A stretch of DNA of 64,000 nucleotides from SSF14 sp046331245. Lineage in GTDB: Bacteria > Actinomycetota > Acidimicrobiia > Acidimicrobiales > Microtrichaceae. Position 1 is the first letter of the stretch; every line of letters starts with the position of its first letter. The stretch spans positions 640,338 to 704,337 of the forward strand of contig JAXLRH010000001.1 of NCBI GenBank assembly GCA_046331245.1. The letters run 5' to 3'. A program made the position numbers and the translations under genes. Of this stretch, positions 27,631-36,211 are shown one piece after another. Under the pieces are notes generated by a model. The model was not told the origin of the DNA. It searched no databases and saw only the letters and a list, made by a program, of their open reading frames with translations.

Positions 27631-29703
27631 TCAGCGGCCCTGCGATGCCCAGGTGCGGGCCATGTCGTGCAGCTCGAGCTGGGAGTCGCGCTCGTTCACC
27701 GTGGGCACCTTGCGCCAGGTGTCGTTCGTGAGCGACCAGGCCAGCATGTCGTCGGTGAGCTGCGTGGACAGCACGTCGTCGAGACGCTCGAGGAGCGTCG
27801 GGTTCACCACCGTGATCAGCGCCTCGACGCGGCGATCGAGGTTCCGCGGCATGAGGTCCGCCGACCCGAGGTGGATGCTCGGGCGACCGTACCCGGCGCC
27901 GTTGGCGAAGCGGTACACCCGGGAGTGCTCGAGGTAGCGCCCGACGAGGCTGCGTACCCGGATCGTCTCGGAGAGGCCCGGCACCTGCGGGCGCAGGCAG
28001 CAGATGCCGCGGACGATGAGGTCGATGCGGACGCCGTCGGCTGCGGCGGCGTAGAGCTCGTCGATCATGTCCGGGTCGACGAGGCTGTTCATCTTCATGG
28101 TGATGTGGCCCTCGCCTCGCGGGGTGTGGCCCACCGGCGCCGGGCGCTCGCCGCGGATGAGACCGACCAGGTCCGAGCGCATGTGATCGGGCGCCACGAG
28201 CAGCCGGAGGTACGACACGTCGCGGCTGTAGCCCGTGAGGAAGTTGAAGAGGTTCTGCACGTCGATCGCGACGTCGTTCGCCGCGGTGAACAGCCCGAAG
28301 TCCTCGTAGGTCCGAGCGGTGCGGGCGTTGTAGTTGCCGGTGCCGACGTGGCAGTAGGCGCGGACGGCGTCGCCCTCGGCGCGGGCGACCATGACGATCT
28401 TGGTGTGGGTCTTCAGGCCGACGAGGCCGTACACCACGTGCACCCCCGAACGCTCGAGGCGGCGGGCCCACTCGATGTTGTTCTCCTCGTCGAAGCGTGC
28501 CTTGAGCTCGACGAGCGCCACCACCTGCTTGCCCGCCTCGGCGGCGCGGATGAGCGAGGCGATGATCGCGCTGTCGCCGGAGGTGCGGTAGAGCGTGACC
28601 TTGATCGCCTGGGTGTGACGGTCGTTGGCCGCCTGGTGGATGAACTCCTCGACGGACGTCGTGAAGCTCTCGTAGGGGTGGTGCACCAGCACGTCGCCCC
28701 GGCGGAGGACGGAGAAGAAGTCGCCGGGCACGCCGTTGGCGGCGGTGAACGCCCGGGCGTCGACGGGCAGGGCGACGGGGAACTTCAGGTCGGGGCGGTC
28801 GAGCGCGTACACGGACCAGAGGCCGGCGAGGTCGAGCGGGCCGGCGTGGCGGTGCACCTGCTCGTCCTCCATCTCGAGCTCCCGCTGCAGGAGGTCGACC
28901 ATCTCGTCGCTCATCGCCGCCGGCACCTCGAGGCGAACGGGCGTGCCGAAGCGGCGTCGGCGCACCTCGATCTCGACGGCCTCGAGCAGGTCCTCGGCGT
29001 CCTCCTCCTCCAGGTCGAGGTCGGCGTTGCGGGTGACCCGGAACGTCTGGTGCTCGTCGATCACCATGCCGCAGAACAGCCGGTCGAGATGGGCGGAGAT
29101 GACCTGCTCGAGTGGGACGAGTCGCTCGCGGTCCTCGGTGACGAAGAAGCGGGGCAGGGAGGCAGGCAGCTTCAGACGGGCGAACCGCTGCTCGCCGTCC
29201 TCCGGGTCGTGCACGCGGATCGCCAGGTTGAGGGAGAGGTTCGAGATGTCGGGGAAGGGGTGGCCGGGATCGACCGCGAGGGGGGTGAGGATCGGGAAGA
29301 TCCGGCGGTCGAACTCGGCCCGCAGGAACTTCTGGTCGGCGTCGTCGAGCTCGTTCCACTGGCAGAACCGCACCCCGGCCTCCGCCAGCGCCGGCACCAG
29401 CTCGTTGAGGAAGATGCCGTCGGCGCGACGGGTGAGCACCGCCACCTGGCCCGAGATCAGCGTCATCTGCTGGCTCGCCGTGAGCCCGTCGGGGCTCAGG
29501 TCGGCCACGCCGGCCTCCACCTGGTCGAGCAGGCCGGCCGCCCGCACCTGGAAGAACTCGTCCAGGTTCTGGCTGAAGATGGCCAGGAACTTGGCGCGTT
29601 CGAGCGGCGGAACAGTCGGATCGGCGGCGATCGCCAGGACGCGTTCGTCGAACTCGAGCCACGACAGCTCGCGATTGATGAACCGTCCCGGATCGCCGTC
29701 CAC
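27631..29703 (-). CDS. ppk: Polyphosphate kinase 1
   Basis: Polymerises the gamma phosphate of ATP into inorganic polyphosphate (reversible); 690 residues, standard. The N-terminal helical domain begins RFINRELSWLEFDERVLA. The catalytic half has LYRTSGDSAI, GLKTHTKIV (autophosphorylated His near residue 430), HVGTGNYNARTARTYEDFG, and the second conserved His in YLEHSRVY (near 590). The start is GTG at 29703. It is transcribed away from pstB across a 221-base gap holding a PHO-box-like repeat, so RegX3/PhoP-type control is plausible. A second polyphosphate enzyme, PPK2, is encoded at 58931. Confidence 0.95.
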   Translation of the reverse strand: MDGDPGRFINRELSWLEFDERVLAIAADPTVPPLERAKFLAIFSQNLDEFFQVRAAGLLDQVEAGVADLSPDGLTASQQMTLISGQVAVLTRRADGIFLNELVPALAEAGVRFCQWNELDDADQKFLRAEFDRRIFPILTPLAVDPGHPFPDISNLSLNLAIRVHDPEDGEQRFARLKLPASLPRFFVTEDRERLVPLEQVISAHLDRLFCGMVIDEHQTFRVTRNADLDLEEEDAEDLLEAVEIEVRRRRFGTPVRLEVPAAMSDEMVDLLQRELEMEDEQVHRHAGPLDLAGLWSVYALDRPDLKFPVALPVDARAFTAANGVPGDFFSVLRRGDVLVHHPYESFTTSVEEFIHQAANDRHTQAIKVTLYRTSGDSAIIASLIRAAEAGKQVVALVELKARFDEENNIEWARRLERSGVHVVYGLVGLKTHTKIVMVARAEGDAVRAYCHVGTGNYNARTARTYEDFGLFTAANDVAIDVQNLFNFLTGYSRDVSYLRLLVAPDHMRSDLVGLIRGERPAPVGHTPRGEGHITMKMNSLVDPDMIDELYAAAADGVRIDLIVRGICCLRPQVPGLSETIRVRSLVGRYLEHSRVYRFANGAGYGRPSIHLGSADLMPRNLDRRVEALITVVNPTLLERLDDVLSTQLTDDMLAWSLTNDTWRKVPTVNERDSQLELHDMARTWASQGR

Positions 29704-29809
29704 GTGGTGAATGGTACCGACGTGTCAAGACACTCCATCTGGCGCTCCGGGCCGCTCCGAGGGTCCCGACAGGCCCTGCGGGGCTCCCGGCGGGGTCGCA
29801 TCGCCCAAC

Positions 29810-29842
29810 GTTCCGGGAGCGTTCACCTCGTGTTCACCTGAC
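29810..29842. promoter_or_regulatory. PHO-box-like array of three 11-base direct repeats
   Basis: Three contiguous 11-base units: GTTCCGGGAGC (29810-29820), GTTCACCTCGT (29821-29831) and GTTCACCTGAC (29832-29842). Streptomyces PhoP binds tandem 11-base direct-repeat units with a GTTCACC core. The last two match that core exactly; the first is degenerate. The array is in the gap between ppk (minus) and pstB (plus), 82 bases before pstB, and a RegX3/PhoP-like regulator is encoded 3 kb downstream. It is a strong candidate for control of both units. Confidence 0.7.
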
Positions 29843-29924
29843 CGGGGTCCCGCCGACATCGAGCCTGCGTACTTTTCGATCACGAAACGCCGGTCTGCGA
29901 GACTTTCGACGAGGTGGACACCCA

Positions 29925-30806
29925 GTGACGATGAACGATCGAGCCGGTCTCCCGAGCACCGCAGCCGCGCCGTCGACCGACGGCCGGCGACCGGAGGACG
30001 AGGAGATTCCCAGGGTGGTGACCGAAGCCGTCTTCGAGACTCGTGACCTGTCCGTCCTCTACTCGGGCTTCCGCGCCGTCCGCGACGTCAACCTCACGAT
30101 CCGGCGTGGCGAGATCACCGCGTTCATCGGCTCCTCGGGATGCGGCAAGTCGACGGTGCTGCGCTGCTTCAACCGCATGAACGACCTCATCGACGGCGCG
30201 AAGGTCGAGGGCACGCTCACGTACCGCGGCGTCGACCTGTACGACCCGGAGGTCAACCCGGTCGAGGTGCGACGCCGCATCGGCATGGTGTTCCAGAAGC
30301 CGAACCCGTTCCCCAAGTCGATCTGGCACAACATCGCGTACGGGCCCCGCGTGGCCGGCGTGAAGAAGAAGTCCGAGCTCGACGACATCGTCGAGCGCTC
30401 GCTCCGGCGCGCAGCCCTCTGGGACGAGGTGAAGGACCGCCTCGACCAGTCGGCGATGGGCATGTCCGGCGGTCAGCAGCAGCGGCTCTGCATCGCCCGG
30501 GCCATCGCGTCCGAGCCCGAGGTGCTGCTCATGGACGAGCCGTGCTCTGCGCTCGACCCCATCGCCACCGCGCGGGTCGAGGACCTGATGCGCGAGCTGC
30601 GCGACGACTACACGATCGTGATCGTGACCCACAACATGCAGCAGGCGGCGCGGGCGTCGGACATGACCGCGTTCTTCGGGGTGGAGGTCAACGAGGAGGG
30701 CGACCGCCGCACCGGCATGCTCGTCGAGTGCGACGAGACGGCCCGGATCTTCTCGAACCCGTCCGACGAACGCACCGAGAACTACATCACGGGCCGGGTG
30801 GGTTGA
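29925..30806 (+). CDS. pstB: Phosphate ABC transporter ATP-binding protein
   Basis: The ATPase of the high-affinity phosphate importer, 293 residues. Walker A GSSGCGKST (about residue 69), MVFQKPNPFPKSIWHNIAYGPR (a PstB hallmark), signature MSGGQQQRLCIARA and Walker B LLMDEPCSALDP are present. It has an N-terminal extension of about 35 residues over typical PstB. The start may be GTG 29925 or ATG 29931. phoU follows with one base of overlap. pstS, pstC and pstA are not in the window, so pstB has been separated from its transporter or serves one encoded elsewhere. Confidence 0.95.
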   Translation: MTMNDRAGLPSTAAAPSTDGRRPEDEEIPRVVTEAVFETRDLSVLYSGFRAVRDVNLTIRRGEITAFIGSSGCGKSTVLRCFNRMNDLIDGAKVEGTLTYRGVDLYDPEVNPVEVRRRIGMVFQKPNPFPKSIWHNIAYGPRVAGVKKKSELDDIVERSLRRAALWDEVKDRLDQSAMGMSGGQQQRLCIARAIASEPEVLLMDEPCSALDPIATARVEDLMRELRDDYTIVIVTHNMQQAARASDMTAFFGVEVNEEGDRRTGMLVECDETARIFSNPSDERTENYITGRVG

Positions 30807-31528
30807 TGACCGACGCCGACCTCCGCATCGAGTTCCACGAATCGCTCGACGAGCTCCGCGACGACATCGTCCGGCTCGGCGCCCTCACCGTCGAGACCAT
30901 CGGCAAGGGCACCGCGGCGATGCTCGACCGCGACCTCCAGGCGGCGCAGCGCCTGATCGACGGCGACGACCTCATCGACACGCTGGCGATCGGCATCGAG
31001 GAGAGCTGCTACCGCATCCTGGCGTTGCAGCAGCCGATGGCCCGCGACCTCCGGTTCATCGTGTGCTCGCTCCGTCTCGCGAGCGAGCTCGAGCGGTCGG
31101 CCGACCTGATGGTGAACATCTGCAAGGCGTCGCGTCGCATCTACGACGTCACGATGAGCCCGACCGTGCGGAGCCTCATCGAGGACATGAGCATCGAGGC
31201 GGCCTCGCTCACGCGGAAGGCGATCGATTCGTTCGTCGAGAGCGACGACGGCATGGCCTCCGCGCTCGACGACATCGACGACCGGCTGGACGACCTGCAG
31301 GTCGAGTTCATCGAGGCCGTGTTCAGCTCGCACGAGGACGCCCGCCTCGAGCTGCGGTCGGCCGTGCAGCTCGCGCTCGTCGGCCGCTACTACGAGCGCA
31401 TCGGCGATCACGCGGTGAACATGGGCGAGCGCATCACGTTCATGGTCACCGGCTGGCTCCCCGAGCACGCCGCCGTCGCACGGCTCGAGCTGAAGAACCG
31501 TCGCGGCTCACCCGACGGGATGGGCTGA
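30806..31528 (+). CDS. phoU: Phosphate signalling protein PhoU
   Basis: A 240-residue helical protein with two PhoU repeats that links the Pst transporter to the histidine kinase. The repeats carry the conserved metal-binding ERSADLMVNI and YYERIGDHAVNMGER segments (about residues 96 and 195). The start ATG overlaps the pstB stop by one base (TGATG). The kinase gene begins 1 base after its stop. Together they form pstB-phoU-senX3-regX3, an operon-like unit behind a PHO-box-like array. Confidence 0.95.
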   Translation: MTDADLRIEFHESLDELRDDIVRLGALTVETIGKGTAAMLDRDLQAAQRLIDGDDLIDTLAIGIEESCYRILALQQPMARDLRFIVCSLRLASELERSADLMVNICKASRRIYDVTMSPTVRSLIEDMSIEAASLTRKAIDSFVESDDGMASALDDIDDRLDDLQVEFIEAVFSSHEDARLELRSAVQLALVGRYYERIGDHAVNMGERITFMVTGWLPEHAAVARLELKNRRGSPDGMG

Positions 31529-31529
31529 C

Positions 31530-32747
31530 GTGGTCGCCGTCGTCATCGTCCTGGCGATCGCGCTCGCTGCGGCCGTCGCCGTCATCGTCGTGCTGCTGGG
31601 TCAGCTGAACGCTGCGGCCGCCCCGGTGCCCGCACCGGTCGAGGCGCCGGTGCCCGCCGTGCCGGAGGAGCCGTCGCTGTCCCGCCTCGTCGCGGCGCTC
31701 GACGCGCTCAGCCTGGGCGTCGTGGTCGCCGACGCCGACGAGGTGCTCGGGTTCCAGAACCGCTCCGCGCAGGCGATCCTGTCGTCGCGCGACTCGCGCT
31801 CGATCATCAACCGGGCGGTCCGCGAGCTGCTGGTCGCCGCCGTCCGCGGCGAGTCCGGCGAGCGCGAGATCGACCTGTTCGGCCCGCCGAAGGCCACCTA
31901 CCTCATCCGCGCCGTGCCACTCGCCGCTTCGCCCGGCCAGGGCGTTCCCGGTGGAGGCGGCAGCGTCGCGGTGGTCGAGGACATCACCGAGCGCCGGCGT
32001 ACCGACCAGGTTCGGCGGGACTTCGTGTCCAACATCTCCCACGAGCTCAAGACGCCGGTGGGCGCCCTCGGGCTGCTCGCCGAGACGCTCCGCGACGAGA
32101 CCGACCTCCAGACGATCCGCCGGTTCACCGAGAGGATGGGCTTCGAGGTCGCACGCCTGTCGCGCACCATCGACGACCTCCTCGAGCTGAGCCGCATCGA
32201 GTTCGGCGACGACCTCTTCATCGACGAGGGTCCCGTCGGCGCGATGGTGGAGGAGGCCGTCGGTCGCTTCCGCAGCGCAGCCGAGGCGCGCGGCATCGAG
32301 CTGCGCACCGGCGGTGACACGTCCGTCGTCGTCCGCTGCGACGGCCGGCAGGTCACGAGCGCGGTCAGCAACCTCGTCGACAACGCGGTGAAGTACAGCC
32401 CCGACGGCGCGTCCGTCTCGGTCGACGTATCGGCGACCGACACCACCGTGTCGATCCGGGTGAGCGACACCGGCGATGGCATCCCGACCCGCGACCTCGA
32501 CCGCGTGTTCGAGCGCTTCTACCGGGTCGACCGGGCGCGGAGCCGCGACACCGGCGGCACCGGGCTCGGCCTGGCCATCGTCCGGCACGTGGCGCAGAAC
32601 CACGGCGGCGAGGTGTCGGTGCGCTCGAAGGAGGGCCAGGGGTCGGAGTTCACCCTCACCCTGCCGCTCGCCGGTCCGCACGGTCGGGTCGATCAGCAGC
32701 AGCAGCAACTCGAGCTGGAGCCAGACACCCCGGAGGTGCACGCGTGA
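31530..32747 (+). CDS. senX3: Sensor histidine kinase, SenX3/PhoR-like
   Basis: A 405-residue membrane sensor of the phosphate two-component system. One N-terminal transmembrane helix (VAVVIVLAIALAAAVAVIVVLLG), an Ala/Pro linker, a PAS-like domain (about residues 50-150), the H-box SNISHELKTP (His near 170) and an HATPase domain with NLVDNAVKYSP, VSDTGDGIP and GTGLGLAIV. It ends in a Gln-rich tail. One helix plus PAS, without a large extracytoplasmic domain, is the SenX3 plan, where PhoU and PstB supply the phosphate signal. The stop overlaps regX3 by 4 bases. Confidence 0.9.
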   Translation: MVAVVIVLAIALAAAVAVIVVLLGQLNAAAAPVPAPVEAPVPAVPEEPSLSRLVAALDALSLGVVVADADEVLGFQNRSAQAILSSRDSRSIINRAVRELLVAAVRGESGEREIDLFGPPKATYLIRAVPLAASPGQGVPGGGGSVAVVEDITERRRTDQVRRDFVSNISHELKTPVGALGLLAETLRDETDLQTIRRFTERMGFEVARLSRTIDDLLELSRIEFGDDLFIDEGPVGAMVEEAVGRFRSAAEARGIELRTGGDTSVVVRCDGRQVTSAVSNLVDNAVKYSPDGASVSVDVSATDTTVSIRVSDTGDGIPTRDLDRVFERFYRVDRARSRDTGGTGLGLAIVRHVAQNHGGEVSVRSKEGQGSEFTLTLPLAGPHGRVDQQQQQLELEPDTPEVHA

Positions 32748-33442
32748 GCGCGAACCCGGTGATCCTCGTCGTGGAGGACGAGGAGTCCTACGTCGAGGCC
32801 CTGAACGTCGGCCTCCGGCGCGAGGGGTTCGTCGTCGAGATCGCTCGAACCGGCCCCGAGGCGCTGAGCCGCTTCGAGGCGGTCGAGCCCGATCTCATCC
32901 TCCTCGACGTCATGCTGCCGGGCGTGTCCGGCGTGGACGTGTGCCGGGAGATCCGGTCGCGTTCGTCGGTGCCGATCATCATGGTCACGGCGAAGTCCTC
33001 GGAGATCGACACGGTCGTGGGCCTCGAGGTCGGGGCGGACGACTACGTGACGAAGCCGTACCGGCTGCGCGAGCTGGTGGCCCGCATCCGTGCGGTGCTG
33101 CGTCGCCGCAGTGGCTGGTCCGAGCAGGCGCCGCGCGAAGACCTGGTGACGGTCGGCGATGTCGAGATCAACGTCGACAGCCGCGAGGTGCACCTGGCGG
33201 GCAAGCTGGTCGCCCTGCCGTTGAAGGAGTACGAGCTCCTGCTCCTGCTGATGGAGAACCCGGGCCGGGTGCTCACCCGCGGCACGATCATCGATCGGGT
33301 CTGGGGCTACGACTACGTGGGCGACACCAAGACGCTCGACGTCCACGTGAAGCGCCTCCGGGCGAAGATCGAGGACGACCCCGCCTCGCCCACGCGGCTG
33401 CTCACGGTGCGCGGCGTGGGGTACAAGTTCGCGGCGTCCTAA
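32744..33442 (+). CDS. regX3: OmpR/PhoB-type response regulator, RegX3-like
   Basis: A 232-residue response regulator with receiver domain (acidic pocket EDEE, phospho-acceptor Asp in LLDVMLPG near residue 54, Lys in VTKPYRLREL) and a winged-helix DNA-binding domain (about 135-230, with LKEYELLLLLMENPGRVLTR and KTLDVHVKRLRAKIE). It is phosphorylated by the upstream kinase and should bind the PHO-box-like repeats at 29810-29842. It starts with GTG, sharing 4 bases with the kinase stop. Its placement after phoU and senX3 supports the phosphate role. Confidence 0.92.
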   Translation: MSANPVILVVEDEESYVEALNVGLRREGFVVEIARTGPEALSRFEAVEPDLILLDVMLPGVSGVDVCREIRSRSSVPIIMVTAKSSEIDTVVGLEVGADDYVTKPYRLRELVARIRAVLRRRSGWSEQAPREDLVTVGDVEINVDSREVHLAGKLVALPLKEYELLLLLMENPGRVLTRGTIIDRVWGYDYVGDTKTLDVHVKRLRAKIEDDPASPTRLLTVRGVGYKFAAS

Positions 33443-33451
33443 CATCGGAGG

Positions 33452-34870
33452 GTGACCGACACCCCCGCCGCCGACTGGCAGCCGCTGTCGAGGCCGGGGC
33501 GTCGAGGTCTCAACGTCGACTGGGACGCGCCGTTCCCGCGTCTCGCGCTCTGTCACCTGCTCTCGGTGTCGGGCGAGACCCTGGTGGTGCTGAGCCTCGC
33601 CGGCTCCTTCTTCTTCAAGGTCGATCCGTCGCAGGGTCGTCAGCGCGTCATCCTCGGCCTGCTGTTCACCATGGCGCCCTTCGCGCTGGTGGGCCCCTTC
33701 ATCGGTCCGGCGATCGACCGCGTGCGCGGCGGGCACCGTCGCGTGATCCAGCTCACCCTCGTGCTCCGCGTGGCCGTGGCCGTGGCGATGATGGTGGCGG
33801 TGATCGGGGACAGCTTCGCCCTGTTCCCGGAGGCGTTCGCGATGCTCGTGCTCGCGAAGACGTACCAGATCGCGAAGGCCGCACTCGTGCCGTCGGTGGT
33901 GGCGGGCGACCTGGAGCTGGTCGAGGCCAACTCGAAGCTGCAGCTGCTCAGCGGTCTGTCGGCCGTCGTCGCCGGCGGCATCGGTGGCGCCCTCCTCCAG
34001 ATCGGTCCGGCCTGGGTTCTGGGCATGACGACGCTGACGTTCGTCGCCGCCACGGCGGCGTCGTTACGGCTGCATCTCTCCGACCGCGGCGAGGCGGACG
34101 AGGCCGCGGCCCGGGCGCCGGGTCACGTGCCGGCGCCGACGCTGCCGGGCCTCGCCGTCGCAGCCTTCAGCATGTCGACGCTGCGATTCGTCGTCGGGTT
34201 CCTCACCTTCCTGCTCGCGTTCGAGCTGCGGGGTGACGGCGGTGTGACCCCGCTGGCGCGGGCGGTGCACACCACGCTCGTGATCTACAAGCGCCTCAGC
34301 CCGCGCACGGTCGTGACGCCGCTCGAGGGGCCGCCGCCATCGTGGTACTTCGGCGTCGTCATCGCCGCGAGCGTGGGCGGAGGTCTGATCGGTGCGGTGC
34401 TGGCGCCACCGTTGCGCCGGGTGGCGGCCGAGGAGCGCATCCTGATCGGCGCCGGGGTGCTCGGCGCGCTCAGCGCCGTCGCCGCGATGCTGCTCGACGG
34501 CCTCGGGTCCTACGCGGTGCTGGCGCTCGGAATCGCCGTCGCGGCGGCGCTCGGCAAGCAGGCGTTCGACGCCGTCGTCCAGCGCGACGTCGACGAGTTC
34601 GACCGGGGCCGGGCGTTCTCCGGCTTCGAGGCCCGCTTCCAGATCACGTGGGTGCTGGGCGCCCTCGTGCCGTCGGTCGTGCACGTGCCCACCGACGTGG
34701 GCGCCGGGGTCATCGTCGTCTCGGCCGTGGTGGCTGCGGTGGCGATGGCCACCGGGATGCGCCCGGCGCTCGATCGCAGCCGCCCCGGCGACCGCATCGG
34801 CCGGCTCTACGTGTCGAGGTCGGGGAAGTCGGGGATGTCCGGCTCCTCGTCGAGCTCGGGCAACGGCTGA
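33452..34870 (+). CDS. Major facilitator superfamily transporter
   Basis: A 472-residue membrane protein with about twelve helices; the MFS-type loop GPAIDRVRGGHRR sits between helices 2 and 3. The substrate is unknown. The GTG start at 33452 has GGAGG just before it. The last 64 bases overlap the 3' end of the convergent zinc protease gene, so the Ser/Gly-rich tail (SGMSGSSSSSGNG) is the reverse-strand reading of that protease's Asp/Pro-rich end. The position after regX3 (9-base gap) hints at the same transcription unit, but a phosphate role is not shown. Confidence 0.85.
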   Translation: MTDTPAADWQPLSRPGRRGLNVDWDAPFPRLALCHLLSVSGETLVVLSLAGSFFFKVDPSQGRQRVILGLLFTMAPFALVGPFIGPAIDRVRGGHRRVIQLTLVLRVAVAVAMMVAVIGDSFALFPEAFAMLVLAKTYQIAKAALVPSVVAGDLELVEANSKLQLLSGLSAVVAGGIGGALLQIGPAWVLGMTTLTFVAATAASLRLHLSDRGEADEAAARAPGHVPAPTLPGLAVAAFSMSTLRFVVGFLTFLLAFELRGDGGVTPLARAVHTTLVIYKRLSPRTVVTPLEGPPPSWYFGVVIAASVGGGLIGAVLAPPLRRVAAEERILIGAGVLGALSAVAAMLLDGLGSYAVLALGIAVAAALGKQAFDAVVQRDVDEFDRGRAFSGFEARFQITWVLGALVPSVVHVPTDVGAGVIVVSAVVAAVAMATGMRPALDRSRPGDRIGRLYVSRSGKSGMSGSSSSSGNG

Positions 34871-36156
34871 TCGTCGTCGGTCAGGCCGATCCGGGCGAGC
34901 CACAGGCCCGGTGCGGCGAGCTCGTTGGGCGTCGGCAGGTGATCGACGTCGGACCAGAGCGCGGCGAGCGCCTCCTTGCCGCCGCGAGCGAACACGCCGT
35001 CGACGAACTCGGCGCCCCGGTCGATCTTGGACTGCGTGAGCTCGAGGCCGAACAGGCGCTCGACGAACCGGCTCGCCTCCGACGCCTCGACACGCCGACG
35101 GCGGAGGGCCTCGCTCACGCGCGGGTAGTCGCGGAGCAACCGGGTGCCGACGGTGTCCACGACCCAGTCGACGTAGCCCTCGATGCAGCCGACGAGCGTG
35201 TCGATGAGCGGCAGGATCTGCGACTGCCGCTCGGAGCGGATCGCGTTGAGCATGAACTCCGGGCTGGCCAGCGACGACTGGAGGCGCTCCATGGCCTGCG
35301 GATCGCTCATGTCGACGGGGCCGAGTCGCTCCTCCAGCGCAGCCGGGTCGGCCTCGAACCCGTCGGCGTGCCAGGTGAGGAGCTCGGTGAGGCGCTCGCG
35401 CACGTGGGGCAGCGAGAGCACGGCGTGGTGCGCCATCTCGTGGAGGCAGGTGTAGAGGCGCAGGTCGTCCAGCGGCAGCGACCACGCCTCGCCGAACTCG
35501 TCGATCGCGTTCGCCACGACGAGGAGCTCGTCCGACGGCGGCCTCGGGATCGGGAGGTCGTACGAGCCGAACGCCCTGGTGCCGAGCTGCCCGACGGTGG
35601 AACCGGCCATCGTGATGAGCATGATCGGCCCGATGAAGCCCGACATGTTGGCCATGAGCGCGCCCATGTCGACGCCGAGGCCGGGCGGCATCATCGAGTT
35701 GACCTCGTCGATGTCCTCGCCGGACAGCTCGTCGAGCTGGGCCGTCATCATGCGCCCCAGCGAGCCGGCGAGCTTCTCGAAGAGCGGTCGGTACGCGTCG
35801 ACCGTCGCGGCCGCCCACTGGTGGCGGTTGACCGGGGAGATGGTGATGCCGGCGCCGGAGCGCGAGAGCGTCATGCCCGTCGCCTCGGCGATCTGCAGCT
35901 CGGCGACGCGCGCCAACTGCTCGAACTGCATGCGCACGAGCGGGTCGATGTTCGCCTCGGGTTCGCCCTCGCTCGCCATCGCGCCGGCCGCCTGACGGGC
36001 GTGCTCCCAGTTGGGGGCGCCGCCCAGGCCTCCGAGGCCGCCGAGACCGCCCGGGCCGCCGGCGCCGAACATCTGGAAGATCTGGTTGAGACCCTCGGTC
36101 ATGTCGCCGAACGGGTTCGGCTCGGGATCGTCGTCGAAGCCGCTCGGATCGTTCAC
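34807..36156 (-). CDS. Zinc-dependent metalloprotease, DUF2342/zincin-like
   Basis: A 449-residue actinobacterial protein of the DUF2342 family, with the zinc motif HEMAHH near residue 238 and a long helical body. The N-terminus has a Gly-rich loop (AGGPGGLGGLGGLGG) and the C-terminus an acidic Pro/Asp tail. No secretion signal is seen, so it is probably intracellular. In mycobacteria a relative is encoded near a PDZ-protease and a UPF0182 gene; here those are 5-8 kb away (40862 and 44411). The start is uncertain: GTG 36156 is chosen, with GTG 36183 also possible. Confidence 0.85.
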   Translation of the reverse strand: MNDPSGFDDDPEPNPFGDMTEGLNQIFQMFGAGGPGGLGGLGGLGGAPNWEHARQAAGAMASEGEPEANIDPLVRMQFEQLARVAELQIAEATGMTLSRSGAGITISPVNRHQWAAATVDAYRPLFEKLAGSLGRMMTAQLDELSGEDIDEVNSMMPPGLGVDMGALMANMSGFIGPIMLITMAGSTVGQLGTRAFGSYDLPIPRPPSDELLVVANAIDEFGEAWSLPLDDLRLYTCLHEMAHHAVLSLPHVRERLTELLTWHADGFEADPAALEERLGPVDMSDPQAMERLQSSLASPEFMLNAIRSERQSQILPLIDTLVGCIEGYVDWVVDTVGTRLLRDYPRVSEALRRRRVEASEASRFVERLFGLELTQSKIDRGAEFVDGVFARGGKEALAALWSDVDHLPTPNELAAPGLWLARIGLTDDDQPLPELDEEPDIPDFPDLDT

Positions 36157-36211
36157 ACCCGCATCGTAGGAGGGTGAGCGCACCCGGTCTGCTCAGGGAA
36201 CGCCGGGCGTC

